DNA of 43,890 nt. Source: a virus. Both the position numbers and the translations under genes were made by a program. The notes under the pieces are model-generated. The model was not told the DNA's origin and did not search any database. It saw only the letters and a program-made list of their open reading frames with translations. This document shows, one piece after another, positions 7,381 through 16,096 of the stretch (positions within the stretch are counted from its first letter, which is position 1; the number at the start of each line of letters is the position of its first letter). The stretch spans positions 1-43,890 of the IMG/VR virus record IMGVR_UViG_3300022934_000044. One strand, written 5' to 3'.

Positions 7381-8731
7381 ACGCAAACTTACCGCCAATA
7401 CGTGAACTATAATAATTCTTAGAACCATCTAGTGCAACAGTACCTTGGAAGTTTGGAGGGTAAACAGCCTGGAAGCCAGTTACACGAATGTCGTCACCCT
7501 TCTTACCAACTTTGGTATAAAGTTGTATAATACTTGCTGTGTTTAATAATGAAATTGCTTCTGTAGAAAATTTTGGATTTTCGTTTACCTTGAGTGCAAC
7601 CTTTTTAGCCAACGCACTTGTGATAGCATATCCGGTATTAAACCCTTGAACAGTCATATCAAAGTTAACACCTTCAACCATTTTAGTTGCTTCGTCACTC
7701 ATGTTTTCAAAGTCTTGTTTACCTTGCTTCATATACTCGTCTGCTTCTTTTCTTAGTGCAGGAGTTGATAACTGAAACTTTTCGCCTAAATCAAAAGGTG
7801 CTTCTTTTGCACTCTTAGTTGCAATAGTTGTAACTATGTCTGCAACAAACTTTGTATTTGACATTAGTTCGGCATTGTCTTTGTTCTTTTGTAAAGAGTC
7901 ATACAAGTTCTTTGCACTAGCAGATGCACCAGCGCCACCTTTAGAACTAATACCAATCTCTTTGCCGTCTGGAGCAAGGAACACGCTATCGACTAAGTTG
8001 TAGTTCATTGCCATAGGCCAAAAGATATTAAGGTCTTTCCAGTTAGCGCCACCGGCTAACTCTTGTCTTGCCTGTTCGGCGTCACCTTGTACAAGGCCAC
8101 CCATCATAGCAACCGGACCCATAATTTCACCAAAGTAATCTCTAATAGATTCTAGTTTTTCAATCTGCCCTGGGAACTCAGGCATTTGTCCATTAGATGC
8201 TGATTCAAGTGCAGTTACAAGAACTTCACCTTCCTGGCCAGCATTAGTTCTTACAGTTTGAATAATCTGTTCTGGACCTTTAAATTTGTTTTGAGATTTA
8301 ATTAGTGTTTGTGGATCTAAACCAGTATCAATCTTTAACGCACCCTTGGTACCTAATTTCCAACCTGATGGAATTTGACTGTTACCCCAAACACCCATTA
8401 GGTCTGCACCTACTTGTCTAAGATATCTACCCCAGTAAATGTCTTTACCATCGCTAGTTCTAATCTGTGCAATACCAAATGCTAGTGTTCCTGCGTTAGC
8501 AGTATTAACCCATTCAATTTTAGCATTGTTATTTTTTTCAAACTCTGCAATGGCTTCGTCACGTTCTTCTGCTGTAGCAAATTTACCACCTTGTGAAAGA
8601 TCTGGAATTGCAATCGCTTGTACGAACTCTGCCTTTTCGCCATTGTCGTGGATATATGGCTCTCCAGGTTTACGCCCGAAAATGCCTTTAGACTCTATTA
8701 CTTGTGTTTGTTTAAATTCGAAAAACCTCAT
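7364..8731 (-). CDS. Large late phage protein, probably virion-associated
   Basis: A 455-residue soluble protein, MRFFEFKQTQ and on. A T4-type late promoter (ATAAATAC) lies three bases before the predicted message start, so the mRNA has almost no leader. Late timing and the MR/K-x-x-E-x-K type N-terminus, shared with other late proteins here (39576-41126, 34510-35409), suggest a virion or assembly role. No catalytic motif is clear. It is Ala/Gly/Lys-rich with many helical stretches. Confidence 0.6.
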   Translation of the reverse strand: MRFFEFKQTQVIESKGIFGRKPGEPYIHDNGEKAEFVQAIAIPDLSQGGKFATAEERDEAIAEFEKNNNAKIEWVNTANAGTLAFGIAQIRTSDGKDIYWGRYLRQVGADLMGVWGNSQIPSGWKLGTKGALKIDTGLDPQTLIKSQNKFKGPEQIIQTVRTNAGQEGEVLVTALESASNGQMPEFPGQIEKLESIRDYFGEIMGPVAMMGGLVQGDAEQARQELAGGANWKDLNIFWPMAMNYNLVDSVFLAPDGKEIGISSKGGAGASASAKNLYDSLQKNKDNAELMSNTKFVADIVTTIATKSAKEAPFDLGEKFQLSTPALRKEADEYMKQGKQDFENMSDEATKMVEGVNFDMTVQGFNTGYAITSALAKKVALKVNENPKFSTEAISLLNTASIIQLYTKVGKKGDDIRVTGFQAVYPPNFQGTVALDGSKNYYSSRIGGKFAFKFVK

Positions 8732-8733
8732 AG

Positions 8734-8747
8734 CACTAGTATTTATG
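8734..8747 (-). promoter_or_regulatory. T4-type late promoter
   Basis: GCATAAATACTAG on the minus strand (ATAAATA at 8740-8746). The expected start is about 8734, only 3 nt before the ATG at 8731. Confidence 0.75.
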
Positions 8748-9438
8748 CTATTTTTGGAAATAATGCGTTAGTGCAGAATTCGTCAACATCTGCTTCATTA
8801 AGTCCTAATGACTTCATAACTCTAGGTGTATGTGGATTTTGTTGCTGGTTATGGCAGTAGTAGTTTTGAGCACCTGCTGTAATATCTACACTAGCATTGC
8901 CTGTATACTCAGGAACACTATCAAACCATACACGCAGGTTTTCTAAAGCAAGATCTACAATAGCAGTTGCTTCTTCTTCTGTGCGAACATTACCTGCGGC
9001 AACCATTCCTGGTGAAAAGATGTTCTGTGCCCATTCGGGTAGTTCACGTTGTTTACTAGGAATAAAATCTTTAACAGCATCTAAGTACCATTCTACAAGA
9101 GGATGTTCTTCACCGCCTGAACTTGCTGAAAAATCATGAAATGCACCTGTCATTTTATTCTTACCTGCAATAACATCAAAGCCGTAAATAGGACCATCAT
9201 TTGATAACACAGGAAAACAACATACGTGCATCATCCACAGTCCGTGCGAGTCTCTTGCGTCTACAACATCAATGTGTGCTCTGCGTACATGATCATTTGC
9301 CCATACTCTGTTGATCCAACCGTTCTCAGGCTGATTAAATTTGTTTAATCCTTTTTCTTCTATTTCAGTGGCTTTCTCATCAAAGATGTTTAATATTTCA
9401 TTTTGGCATTCAATTAGTTTATCCCAAATGACACTCAT
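8743..9438 (-). CDS. pcyX: PcyX-like ferredoxin-dependent bilin reductase
   Basis: A 231-residue protein of the ferredoxin-dependent bilin reductase family (PcyA/PebS/PcyX). Visible family features are RRAHIDVVDA, a strand LWMMHVCCFPV, IYGFDVIAGKNKMTGAFHDF with its two aspartates, and a C-terminus ending FCTNALFPKIA. These enzymes reduce biliverdin IXa using ferredoxin; the phage branch PcyX is known to make phycoerythrobilin, but this one's product is inferred. The ATG at 9438 overlaps the halogenase stop (ATGA); the longer TTG start only adds five codons. Heme oxygenase, which makes biliverdin, is two genes upstream in the same operon. Confidence 0.82.
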   Translation of the reverse strand: MSVIWDKLIECQNEILNIFDEKATEIEEKGLNKFNQPENGWINRVWANDHVRRAHIDVVDARDSHGLWMMHVCCFPVLSNDGPIYGFDVIAGKNKMTGAFHDFSASSGGEEHPLVEWYLDAVKDFIPSKQRELPEWAQNIFSPGMVAAGNVRTEEEATAIVDLALENLRVWFDSVPEYTGNASVDITAGAQNYYCHNQQQNPHTPRVMKSLGLNEADVDEFCTNALFPKIA

Positions 9439-10955
9439 GATCTGTTTCCCCAATCTCTATTATACATACCAGGTGTTGTCCAATCAACATCGTCTTTGTT
9501 CATCTTTTCTAAAAGTTCCATGGCTTTGTCTTTTTCTAATCCTGGTGATGCTGTTTTAATTCCTGTTGTGTTAAGCCATAGTTTCCAATTCATCTCAGCA
9601 AAGATTTCTGTATTACGGGGGAAAAACTGATAGTCATCGTCCCACATAACTGTAGGTGTATAGTTATGTTTAAAGTTTGTTGCAATCTCTGTAAGTTTAT
9701 CTGTTTCCTTAAAGTTTTTATAAACGTGTTCCCAAAACTTACCTTTACGTGGATTATTAAAATAATGTAGTGCTACAAAGTTCATAGTATCTTCATAGAC
9801 TGCTGTCATATCTTCGTTAAACTTTAATCTATCTTCTTCAGTATAACTTAGTTTTTCTAAAACTTTTAGGCCACTAGCACCAATTGTAAGTAATGCAAGT
9901 CCTGTTGATTCTAACGGTTCAATAAATCCACTAGCAAGTCCTACACTAAAACAGTTGCCTCTCCAGTTGTTTGCATTATATTCTGGCTTGAAAGGAACAT
10001 GATTAAACTGTCCTGTTCTTAGTCTGTGTTCACCCCAATGCTGTACAAAGAAATCTTCTGCTTCTTGTTTAGTGGTAAGTTCACTGTTGTAACATAGTCC
10101 ACTACCAATACGATCTTTAACAGGTGTTTTCCAAATCCAACCTAGGTCACACGCCTGTGCAGTAACGTATGGAAGTTGTACTTCATCTTCTGTTTCGTAA
10201 TCTATTTGACTTGCTACTGCGGCATTAGTAAACAGCATATGACTTCTGTCAATCCATTTACTGTCGGGCAATGCATTTGAAAGTAAACGTTTAAAGCCAG
10301 TACAGTCTACAAAAAAATCTGCTGTAACTTTTGTACCGTCATCTAATGTTACATATTCAATAACACCATCAGTAACCTTTGGAGCATCAATGTGTTTTTG
10401 AATATGTGTTAGTCTTGGATACTTCTTATTAAGATAATCAGATAAGAAGTTTGCTAGTTTAACAGCATCTAAATGATATCCTACATGAGCAGTACCACCG
10501 CAAGGTGTTGTGTTATTTGGAATCTTTTTATCTACAACAGAAACTTTATGCCAAGCAATATATTTTTCTAATTCAACCTCATTAATGCCGCCGTCACGAG
10601 CAAGGTCAATGCTATCAAGTGTTCCGTGTTCTGTATGTGTTACAGGAAAAAAGAATGGTTGCCAAATGTTAATGCCGTCGCCCTTCCAGTTTGGAAAGTA
10701 AGTCCCTGTTTTAATAGTTGCGTCACAAGCCTTTGTCCATAGTTCTCTAGGAATATTACAATCGTCTAAAAAATGATCAAACCCTAAAATAGTTGCTTCA
10801 CCTACGCCAACAATAGGAACATTAGGACTTTCAATAAGTGTGATTTGTGTTTCGGGTAAGTTTGATAATGCATAAGCGGCCGTAAGCCAACCAGCACTTC
10901 CTCCACCTACAATACAAATGGACCTAGCACGGCTACGACCTACTACTTCAGTCAT
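9435..10955 (-). CDS. Flavin-dependent (tryptophan-type) halogenase
   Basis: A 506-residue protein of the PrnA-like halogenase family. It has the FAD-binding GGGSAGW (17-23), GVGEAT (50-55), a Lys at 82 (IKTG) at the place of the catalytic Lys that forms the lysyl-haloamine, and WIWKTP (273-278) matching the WxWxIP motif except for T in place of I. Later segments GLASGFIEPLESTGL are typical. Related phage halogenases (VirX1 from a cyanophage) accept many aromatic compounds. It overlaps heme oxygenase upstream by 8 nt and the bilin reductase downstream by 4 nt, so its substrate could be a tetrapyrrole; that is inference. Confidence 0.9.
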   Translation of the reverse strand: MTEVVGRSRARSICIVGGGSAGWLTAAYALSNLPETQITLIESPNVPIVGVGEATILGFDHFLDDCNIPRELWTKACDATIKTGTYFPNWKGDGINIWQPFFFPVTHTEHGTLDSIDLARDGGINEVELEKYIAWHKVSVVDKKIPNNTTPCGGTAHVGYHLDAVKLANFLSDYLNKKYPRLTHIQKHIDAPKVTDGVIEYVTLDDGTKVTADFFVDCTGFKRLLSNALPDSKWIDRSHMLFTNAAVASQIDYETEDEVQLPYVTAQACDLGWIWKTPVKDRIGSGLCYNSELTTKQEAEDFFVQHWGEHRLRTGQFNHVPFKPEYNANNWRGNCFSVGLASGFIEPLESTGLALLTIGASGLKVLEKLSYTEEDRLKFNEDMTAVYEDTMNFVALHYFNNPRKGKFWEHVYKNFKETDKLTEIATNFKHNYTPTVMWDDDYQFFPRNTEIFAEMNWKLWLNTTGIKTASPGLEKDKAMELLEKMNKDDVDWTTPGMYNRDWGNRS

Positions 10956-11487
10956 TATCGACCTCCATCATTTCTTTGAATGTTTCTGTAGCAAAGTCAA
11001 AACATATCTTTGCTTCTTCAGCCATATCATCGTTCAACTGTTCTCTTATGGCTGTTTTCAGTTCGTCAACAGGAGCATCAAATTGATACAATCTTCCTTC
11101 TCCTGGAATTTTCTTTTTAATCATTTGTCCACCGCTTAGGTCACCCATGTGTCTAACATATACGTGAGCCATGACTTTATCTGGATCTCCCATAATTGTT
11201 CTCATATGTTCTAGATACTTTTCTGTTACTTTTAAAGTTTTAGGCATTTCTTGTTTAGGCCATAACTCTTTAAAATCATCTAGTATGCTCGGGGAACGTC
11301 TAATAGCAGGATGAGGCAATAAGCCATGTGTCATTGCTATTGCTTCTAAAATATTGTATTGAATATGTTGATTATATAAAAATGTTGCATAAAGTTCTTT
11401 GTCAATTTTACCTGACATTAAAACTTTTACAAATGCTTGGCGTTCTGCGTTCTTATGGTGTTCCCACGTTGCTTCTTTTAAGTTCAT
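10948..11487 (-). CDS. ho1: Heme oxygenase
   Basis: A 179-residue protein. The proximal His11 lies in ATWEHHKNAE with the family T-x3-H-x3-E spacing, and the distal helix is VRHMGDLSGGQMI (GDLSGG 115-120), the strongest signature. It cleaves heme to biliverdin, CO and iron using reduced ferredoxin or another electron donor. At 179 residues it is shorter than cyanobacterial enzymes (about 240), lacking mainly the C-terminal tail. The start overlaps the clpS stop (ATGA) and the halogenase start lies in its last codons. It supplies biliverdin to the bilin reductase at 8743-9438. Confidence 0.93.
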   Translation of the reverse strand: MNLKEATWEHHKNAERQAFVKVLMSGKIDKELYATFLYNQHIQYNILEAIAMTHGLLPHPAIRRSPSILDDFKELWPKQEMPKTLKVTEKYLEHMRTIMGDPDKVMAHVYVRHMGDLSGGQMIKKKIPGEGRLYQFDAPVDELKTAIREQLNDDMAEEAKICFDFATETFKEMMEVDND

Positions 11488-11792
11488 TCTTTTTCCACTT
11501 TGATCTGCAATGGGAATCCGTTTGCTCTGCTCAAAGTGGTTGCTTCTACGCTTTTTTGTTCTGCAATTTCAAATGCGTAAACGCCAACTACTGCACTTCC
11601 ATCTTCATGAATTTGTAGAGTTAGATTTTTTGCTGTGTCAACAGAATGCTTAAAAGTAGTTACTAGCACATCGATCACGAAATCCATTGGTGTTTGGTCA
11701 TCATTAATAAAAATAACTGAGTACCTTTCGGGCTCAGCAATTTTTATCTTAATCTTTTCGTCAATTTGTACATCCATATTATTACTTATCAT
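11484..11792 (-). CDS. clpS: ClpS N-end-rule adaptor
   Basis: A 102-residue protein with the ClpS core: SVIFINDDQTPMDFVIDVL (substrate-pocket N30-D31-D32), TLQIHEDGSAVVGVYAFEIAE with His62 at the second pocket position, and a final strand PLQIKVE. ClpS hands N-degron substrates to ClpA and so to ClpP. I chose ATG 11792, with AGGAG 8 nt before it; the longer open frame to 11933 just runs back into hsp20. It follows hsp20 after a hairpin (11822-11841) and overlaps heme oxygenase downstream. Confidence 0.9.
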   Translation of the reverse strand: MISNNMDVQIDEKIKIKIAEPERYSVIFINDDQTPMDFVIDVLVTTFKHSVDTAKNLTLQIHEDGSAVVGVYAFEIAEQKSVEATTLSRANGFPLQIKVEKE

Positions 11793-11820
11793 TGTATGAT
11801 CTCCTACCAGTAAATAATGA

Positions 11821-11842
11821 TAGTGGGGATTGCTCCCCACTA
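11821..11842 (-). terminator. Hairpin between hsp20 and clpS
   Basis: AGTGGGG and CCCCACT pair across a 6-nt loop. No strong T-run follows on the minus strand, so it may be a partial terminator or an mRNA-processing or stabilising element. Confidence 0.5.
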
Positions 11843-11859
11843 CCGACCTTTTAAGTGTA

Positions 11860-12309
11860 TTACTTAACTTCGATTGATCTTGCTTTTTTAGCCTCTGGAA
11901 TAATTCTTTCCAAAGCAATTCTAAGCAAGCCATCTTTTAGTTCAGCACCTTGTACTACTACATCGTCTGCAATAGTAAATGATTTAGTAAAGTGCCTTTT
12001 ACTAATACCTCTGTATTGTACACCATCCGCTTCATCGTCAGTTTTTGACTCTTGGATTGATTTAACAGTTACCACACCGTCTTCGTATGATACGTCAATA
12101 TCCTTTTTGCCAAAACCAGCAAGTGCTAATTCAATATCGTAAGTATAGTCGCCTGTTTTTACAATATTGTATGGCGGATAGTTAGTGTTAAAAGTAGGTG
12201 CATTGAAGAAGTCGTCTTCAATCATTCTTTCGAATCTATCAAAGATAGGATCGAACCCTACTGATACGGGTCTTAGTTGGTTAAAGATTGATAGTGATTT
12301 GTTTGTCAT
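11860..12309 (-). CDS. hsp20: Small heat-shock protein Hsp20/IbpA family
   Basis: A 149-residue alpha-crystallin-type chaperone. The N-terminal arm (1-45, with FDPIFDRFERMIEDDF) is followed by the crystallin beta-sandwich YDIELALAGFGKKDIDVSYE, VTVKS, YRGISKRHFTKSF and GAELKDGLLRIALERIIPE, and a C-terminal S-I-E-V that fits the IxI/V dimer-joining motif. It holds unfolded proteins for DnaK. It lies just downstream of dnaK and has its own late promoter and a 5' hairpin of the same design as dnaK's. The ribosome-binding site is AAGGAG. Confidence 0.93.
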   Translation of the reverse strand: MTNKSLSIFNQLRPVSVGFDPIFDRFERMIEDDFFNAPTFNTNYPPYNIVKTGDYTYDIELALAGFGKKDIDVSYEDGVVTVKSIQESKTDDEADGVQYRGISKRHFTKSFTIADDVVVQGAELKDGLLRIALERIIPEAKKARSIEVK

Positions 12310-12342
12310 TTGTTTTCTCCTTATTAAGCAAGTTGTTTGTCA

Positions 12343-12367
12343 TGTAAGACCTATCAAGCATCTTACA
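12343..12367 (-). promoter_or_regulatory. 5'-leader hairpin of hsp20, paired with the dnaK leader
   Basis: TGTAAGA and TCTTACA form a perfect 7-bp stem around the 11-nt loop TGCTTGATAGG (minus strand). It is followed 15 nt later by TTGCTTAATAAGGAG, which holds the ribosome-binding site. The dnaK leader (14292-14318) has the same loop length and nearly the same loop, with a different but fully paired stem. Confidence 0.75.
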
Positions 12368-12380
12368 ATCTTATTTATCT
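12366..12380 (-). promoter_or_regulatory. T4-type late promoter of hsp20
   Basis: GATAAATAAG (ATAAATA at 12372-12378) overlaps the dnaK stop codon. The expected start near 12366 puts the hairpin at the very 5' end of the message. Confidence 0.6.
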
Positions 12381-14263
12381 ACCTCTTCAAACTCGGCGTC
12401 TACAACGTTTTCATCTTTCTTAGATGTTGTTTCTGCTTCTTCTGAAGTGTTAGATTCTTGTTGTGCCTTGTAAACTGCTTCACCTAACTTCATTGCCACT
12501 TGTGATAGTGCTTCTGTTTTAGATTTAATATCTTCAACATTGTCACCTTTAAGTGCTTCTTGTAAGTTAGTCTTAGCATCTTCAATTGATGTTTTAATAT
12601 CTTCCGATACTTTATCACCGTGTTCTTTTAACTGTGATTCAACTGAGTGTACAAGACCGTCAGCATTGTTTCTAGCATCTACGGCTTCTCTCTTTTGTTT
12701 GTCAGCCTCTTTATTTGCTTCTGCATCTTTGACCATTTGTTCAATTTCTGCATCACTCAAACCGCCGTCTGATTTAATAGAGATTGTTTGTTCTTTGCCT
12801 GTGCCTTTATCTTTTGCTGATACGTTAACAATACCGTTTGCGTCAATATCAAATGTTACTTCAATTTGAGGCATACCTTTTGGTGCTGGTGCAATACCTT
12901 CTAGATTAAAGAGACCAAGTTCTTTATTATCTACAGCCATTTCACGCTCACCTTGTAATACCTTAATAGTAACTGCTGATTGATTATCTTCCGCAGTACT
13001 AAACACTTGTGATTGTTTAGTTGGGATTGTTGTATTCTTTTCAATTAGTTTAGTAGTAACACCGCCTAGTGTTTCAATACCCAATGAAAGCGGAGTAACG
13101 TCAAGTAGCAATACATCTTTAACATCACCACTTAATACACCTGCTTGAATTGCGGCACCTAGTGCTACAACTTCATCTGGGTTAACACCTTTGTTTGGAT
13201 CTTTACCAAAGAATGTTTTAACAGTTTCTTGTACCTTAGGCATACGTGTCATACCACCTACTAGTACAACGTCTGTAATATCACCTTTGCTTACACCTGC
13301 GTCTTTAAGAGCAGTTTCACAAGGTTTAATTGAACGTTGGATTAGTTCGTCTACAAGACTTTCAAACTTAGCACGAGTAATTTTTAAATTCAAGTGCTTA
13401 GGTCCAGAAGCATCTGCTGTAATAAATGGTAGACTGATGTCAGTTTGTGTTGTGCTTGACAATTCAATCTTTGTTTTTTCAGCCGCTTCACGTACACGTT
13501 GTAGTGCTAGTTTGTCTGTTGAAATATCTACACCAGACTCTTTCTTAAACTCGTCTACAATGTATTGTGTAAGAACAGCATCAAAGTCTTCACCACCTAA
13601 TGCTGTGTCACCGTTTGTTGAAAGTACTTCAAATACTCCGTCACCGAGGTCAAGTACTGATACGTCAAATGTACCACCACCTAAGTCATACACAACAATC
13701 TTGCCTGACTCTTTTTTATCTAGTCCGTAAGCAAGTGCCGCCGCTGTTGGTTCATTTACAATACGTAAAACTTCTAGTCCTGCAATTTTACCTGCATCTT
13801 TAGTTGCTTGACGTTGTGCATCGTTAAAGTATGCTGGTACTGTAATAACTGCTTGTGTTACAGTTGAGCCTGTATACTTTTCAGCAGTTTCTTTCATCTT
13901 GGTTAATACTTCTGCTGATACTTGTTGTGGGGAAAGTTCTTTACCTTTTGTTTCTACCCACGCATCACCGTTCTTTGCTTCTACAATTTTGTATGGAAGC
14001 GTTTTAGCATCACGTGTGATTTCTTTTGATTTAAACTTACGTCCAATTAGACGCTTTGACGCATAGATTGTGTTCTCTGCGTTAGTAACTGCTTGACGCT
14101 TTGCTGATACACCTACAAGTGTACCATCGTCAGTATAGGCTACAATACTAGGTGTAGTTCTATTACCTTCTACGTTTTCAATTACTTGGGGATCTTTGCC
14201 GCTTAGTATAGCAACACATGAATTTGTGGTACCCAAATCGATACCAATAACTTTATTAGCCAT
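12371..14263 (-). CDS. dnaK: Hsp70 chaperone DnaK
   Basis: A 630-residue, full-length DnaK. The nucleotide-binding domain starts [16 protein letters not shown], with [43 protein letters not shown] and [10 protein letters not shown]; then the linker [13 protein letters not shown], the substrate-binding beta domain, the helical lid and an acidic C-terminus ([11 protein letters not shown]). It folds and holds proteins in the host cytoplasm with DnaJ and GrpE, which are not in this window. The ATG at 14263 has AAGGAG 6 nt upstream; the longer TTG start is not needed. The full-length phage copy is striking, since DnaK is seldom seen in phages. Confidence 0.97.
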   Translation of the reverse strand: MANKVIGIDLGTTNSCVAILSGKDPQVIENVEGNRTTPSIVAYTDDGTLVGVSAKRQAVTNAENTIYASKRLIGRKFKSKEITRDAKTLPYKIVEAKNGDAWVETKGKELSPQQVSAEVLTKMKETAEKYTGSTVTQAVITVPAYFNDAQRQATKDAGKIAGLEVLRIVNEPTAAALAYGLDKKESGKIVVYDLGGGTFDVSVLDLGDGVFEVLSTNGDTALGGEDFDAVLTQYIVDEFKKESGVDISTDKLALQRVREAAEKTKIELSSTTQTDISLPFITADASGPKHLNLKITRAKFESLVDELIQRSIKPCETALKDAGVSKGDITDVVLVGGMTRMPKVQETVKTFFGKDPNKGVNPDEVVALGAAIQAGVLSGDVKDVLLLDVTPLSLGIETLGGVTTKLIEKNTTIPTKQSQVFSTAEDNQSAVTIKVLQGEREMAVDNKELGLFNLEGIAPAPKGMPQIEVTFDIDANGIVNVSAKDKGTGKEQTISIKSDGGLSDAEIEQMVKDAEANKEADKQKREAVDARNNADGLVHSVESQLKEHGDKVSEDIKTSIEDAKTNLQEALKGDNVEDIKSKTEALSQVAMKLGEAVYKAQQESNTSEEAETTSKKDENVVDAEFEEVDK

Positions 14264-14291
14264 TTTTTTCTCCTTATTAAGCAAGTTTTAA

Positions 14292-14318
14292 TTACAAAAC
14301 CTATTCAGCATTTTGTAA
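14292..14318 (-). promoter_or_regulatory. 5'-leader hairpin of dnaK
   Basis: TTACAAAA and TTTTGTAA form a perfect 8-bp stem around the 11-nt loop TGCTGAATAGG (minus strand), followed by ACTTGCTTAATAAGGAG with the ribosome-binding site, as in the hsp20 leader. Confidence 0.75.
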
Positions 14319-14320
14319 CA

Positions 14321-14335
14321 TATAAGTATTTATCA
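14321..14335 (-). promoter_or_regulatory. T4-type late promoter of dnaK
   Basis: GATAAATACTTAT (ATAAATA at 14327-14333). The expected start is about 14321, three bases before the leader hairpin. Confidence 0.7.
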
Positions 14336-14346
14336 CTTATATAGTA

Positions 14347-14375
14347 TATATAGTGTTAAATCGACTATTTTTCAA
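14347..14375 (-). promoter_or_regulatory. Sigma-70-type early promoter of dnaK
   Basis: TTGAAA, 17 nt, TATATA. With the late site just downstream, dnaK appears to be transcribed in both phases. Confidence 0.6.
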
Positions 14376-14384
14376 GTCTAAATG

Positions 14385-14945
14385 TTACCGATTTATAAAA
14401 TAAAACTGATTGATACTATATCTACCACTTCCTATACACCTAGATACACTATGTTGTAAAAAACTTGGAAATAATATAGTTGTATTATTTTTTAATGTAG
14501 GCTTATATCCAAAGTCTGTAAACTCTAAATCTCCACCTTCAAATGCTTTTGGTTCTTTCCATAAAACTGTCACGGCAGATAATGTGCCATGATCAGCATG
14601 ATGATCATATACTGCTCCGTTTCCATAATAGTTTACCTGTGTTACATCATGGTTAGTGTAAGGTAAGTATCCTGCAAACGGATTGTCTTTTAGTTGCTCT
14701 TGCAAATAAAATAGTTTCCTATTAAAGTTCAAGACGTAACTTTTTTCTCTGTTATCTTTATAGTGTGTATCCATGTGAATAGCACACATTTTATCATTTG
14801 CTCTAGGGTCGCCAGTTTCTGCTGACGGTCTAAAGTATGCGTCTAGTGAATTAATCTCTACAAGGATTTCTTTTAGTTCCCACGGTTCGTAAAAATCGTA
14901 GATGATACTATGATGAAAAGGTTCATGTAGATTCTTAACAAGCAC
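14385..14945 (-). CDS. 2OG-Fe(II) oxygenase (prolyl-hydroxylase type)
   Basis: A 186-residue protein with YGNGAVYDHHADHG (iron-binding H-A-D), the strand LSAVTVLWKEP, the family turn FEGGDLEFTDF, the distal His in PSFLQHSVSRC and the 2-oxoglutarate-binding Arg in GSGRYSINQF. This is a complete P4H-like active site. It directly follows the GMP reductase gene (1-nt overlap). The substrate is unknown. Confidence 0.87.
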   Translation of the reverse strand: MLVKNLHEPFHHSIIYDFYEPWELKEILVEINSLDAYFRPSAETGDPRANDKMCAIHMDTHYKDNREKSYVLNFNRKLFYLQEQLKDNPFAGYLPYTNHDVTQVNYYGNGAVYDHHADHGTLSAVTVLWKEPKAFEGGDLEFTDFGYKPTLKNNTTILFPSFLQHSVSRCIGSGRYSINQFYFINR

Positions 14946-16096
14946 TAGTTACCTATTGTGTTTTTTTCGTATACAGTATTGTGTGTTTGTGTACAACGTA
15001 CAAATGTAGCACATCTACTTAGATGTTTAAGTCTTATTGCGCCAGCATAAGTACAAGCAGAACGCAACCCACCCAAGATATCTTGAACAGTAGTAGCCAC
15101 TGCTCCTCGGTAAGGCACAAGAATTTCTCTTCCTTCACTGCTTCTATACTCCTTAAGGCCTCCAAAGTGTTTGTCGTTCGCGGCCTTCGAACTCATTCCG
15201 TAGAATTGTACAAACTTTTTTTCTTCAATTTTATTTTGTATACCACCTTGATCAAAAGTAACTTCATCTGTAGTATACATTTTAGTAATTACTTCTCCAC
15301 CACCTTCATCGTGCCCGGCGAGCATTCCTCCAAGCATAACAAAATCTGCTCCTGCGGCAAAAGCCTTTGCAACATCTCCAGGCGATACGCATCCTCCATC
15401 GGCAATAATGTGTCCACCGAGACCGTGTGCGGCGTCGGCACATTCAATGACTGCGGAGAGTTGTGGGAATCCAACCCCAGTTTGAATCCTAGTAGTACAC
15501 ACGCTCCCGGGACCAATACCCACCTTAACAATATCCGCTCCACTTAAAATTAACTCCTCTGTCATTTCTCCGGTAACTACATTACCTGCAATAATTACAA
15601 TATGTGGATATAAACGTCTAAACTCTGCAACAAAGTCACGGAAACGATTTGAATATCCGTTAGCAACATCGATACAAACATAACGTAACTTATCACCTGT
15701 TTGTTCATATACTTGACGAAACTTTTCATGATCGTGATCAGTAATACCAATGCTCATTGCTACATACTGGGTACGTTCATCGTATTCACTATCAAAGTAA
15801 CATACTAGATCATTTACACTATATGTCTTTTTAAGACAGGTAAACATTTTTACTTCAGCAAGTTTGTCTGCAACTTCAAATGTTCCTACACCATCCATGT
15901 TAGCGGCCATAATAGGAATACCCCGCCAGTGTCTATGATCAGGTCGGATTTGCTCCATGCTCATATCTTGTGGCTTCCAGTTACGCCAAGTAAATCCTCT
16001 TTCAAGATCTACTTCTTTACGACTTCCTAAAGTTGAACGTTTAGGACGTAGTAATACATCTTTGTAGTCAAGTTTAATGTCTTGGTCGATTCGCAC
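14945..16096 (-). CDS. guaC: GMP reductase (IMPDH/GuaC family)
   Basis: A 383-residue TIM-barrel enzyme. It has the N-terminal DYKDVLLRPKRS, the GMP-reductase-type substrate region PIMAANMDGVGT, the catalytic loop GIGPGSVCTTR with Cys200, FVMLGGMLAGHDE, FYGMSSKAAN and EGREILVPYRG. There are no CBS domains, which favours GMP reductase over IMP dehydrogenase. It would turn GMP into IMP with NADPH, feeding purine pools during phage DNA synthesis. I chose GTG 16096 because GGAG lies 6 nt upstream; a TTG at 16126 is the longer choice. It overlaps the upstream oxygenase. Confidence 0.88.
   Translation of the reverse strand: MRIDQDIKLDYKDVLLRPKRSTLGSRKEVDLERGFTWRNWKPQDMSMEQIRPDHRHWRGIPIMAANMDGVGTFEVADKLAEVKMFTCLKKTYSVNDLVCYFDSEYDERTQYVAMSIGITDHDHEKFRQVYEQTGDKLRYVCIDVANGYSNRFRDFVAEFRRLYPHIVIIAGNVVTGEMTEELILSGADIVKVGIGPGSVCTTRIQTGVGFPQLSAVIECADAAHGLGGHIIADGGCVSPGDVAKAFAAGADFVMLGGMLAGHDEGGGEVITKMYTTDEVTFDQGGIQNKIEEKKFVQFYGMSSKAANDKHFGGLKEYRSSEGREILVPYRGAVATTVQDILGGLRSACTYAGAIRLKHLSRCATFVRCTQTHNTVYEKNTIGN

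Noticed and set aside
11793-11933. N-terminal extension of ClpS in the open frame
   Set aside because: It overlaps hsp20 and the hairpin, and the ATG at 11792 has a good AGGAG site and gives the normal ClpS length.
13191-13730. Long plus-strand ORF opposite dnaK
   Set aside because: It is the antisense shadow of a full-length dnaK; Ser-rich low-complexity product, no ribosome-binding site.
15023-15547. Plus-strand ORFs and an 84-residue minus ORF within guaC
   Set aside because: Shadows of the GMP reductase coding frame.
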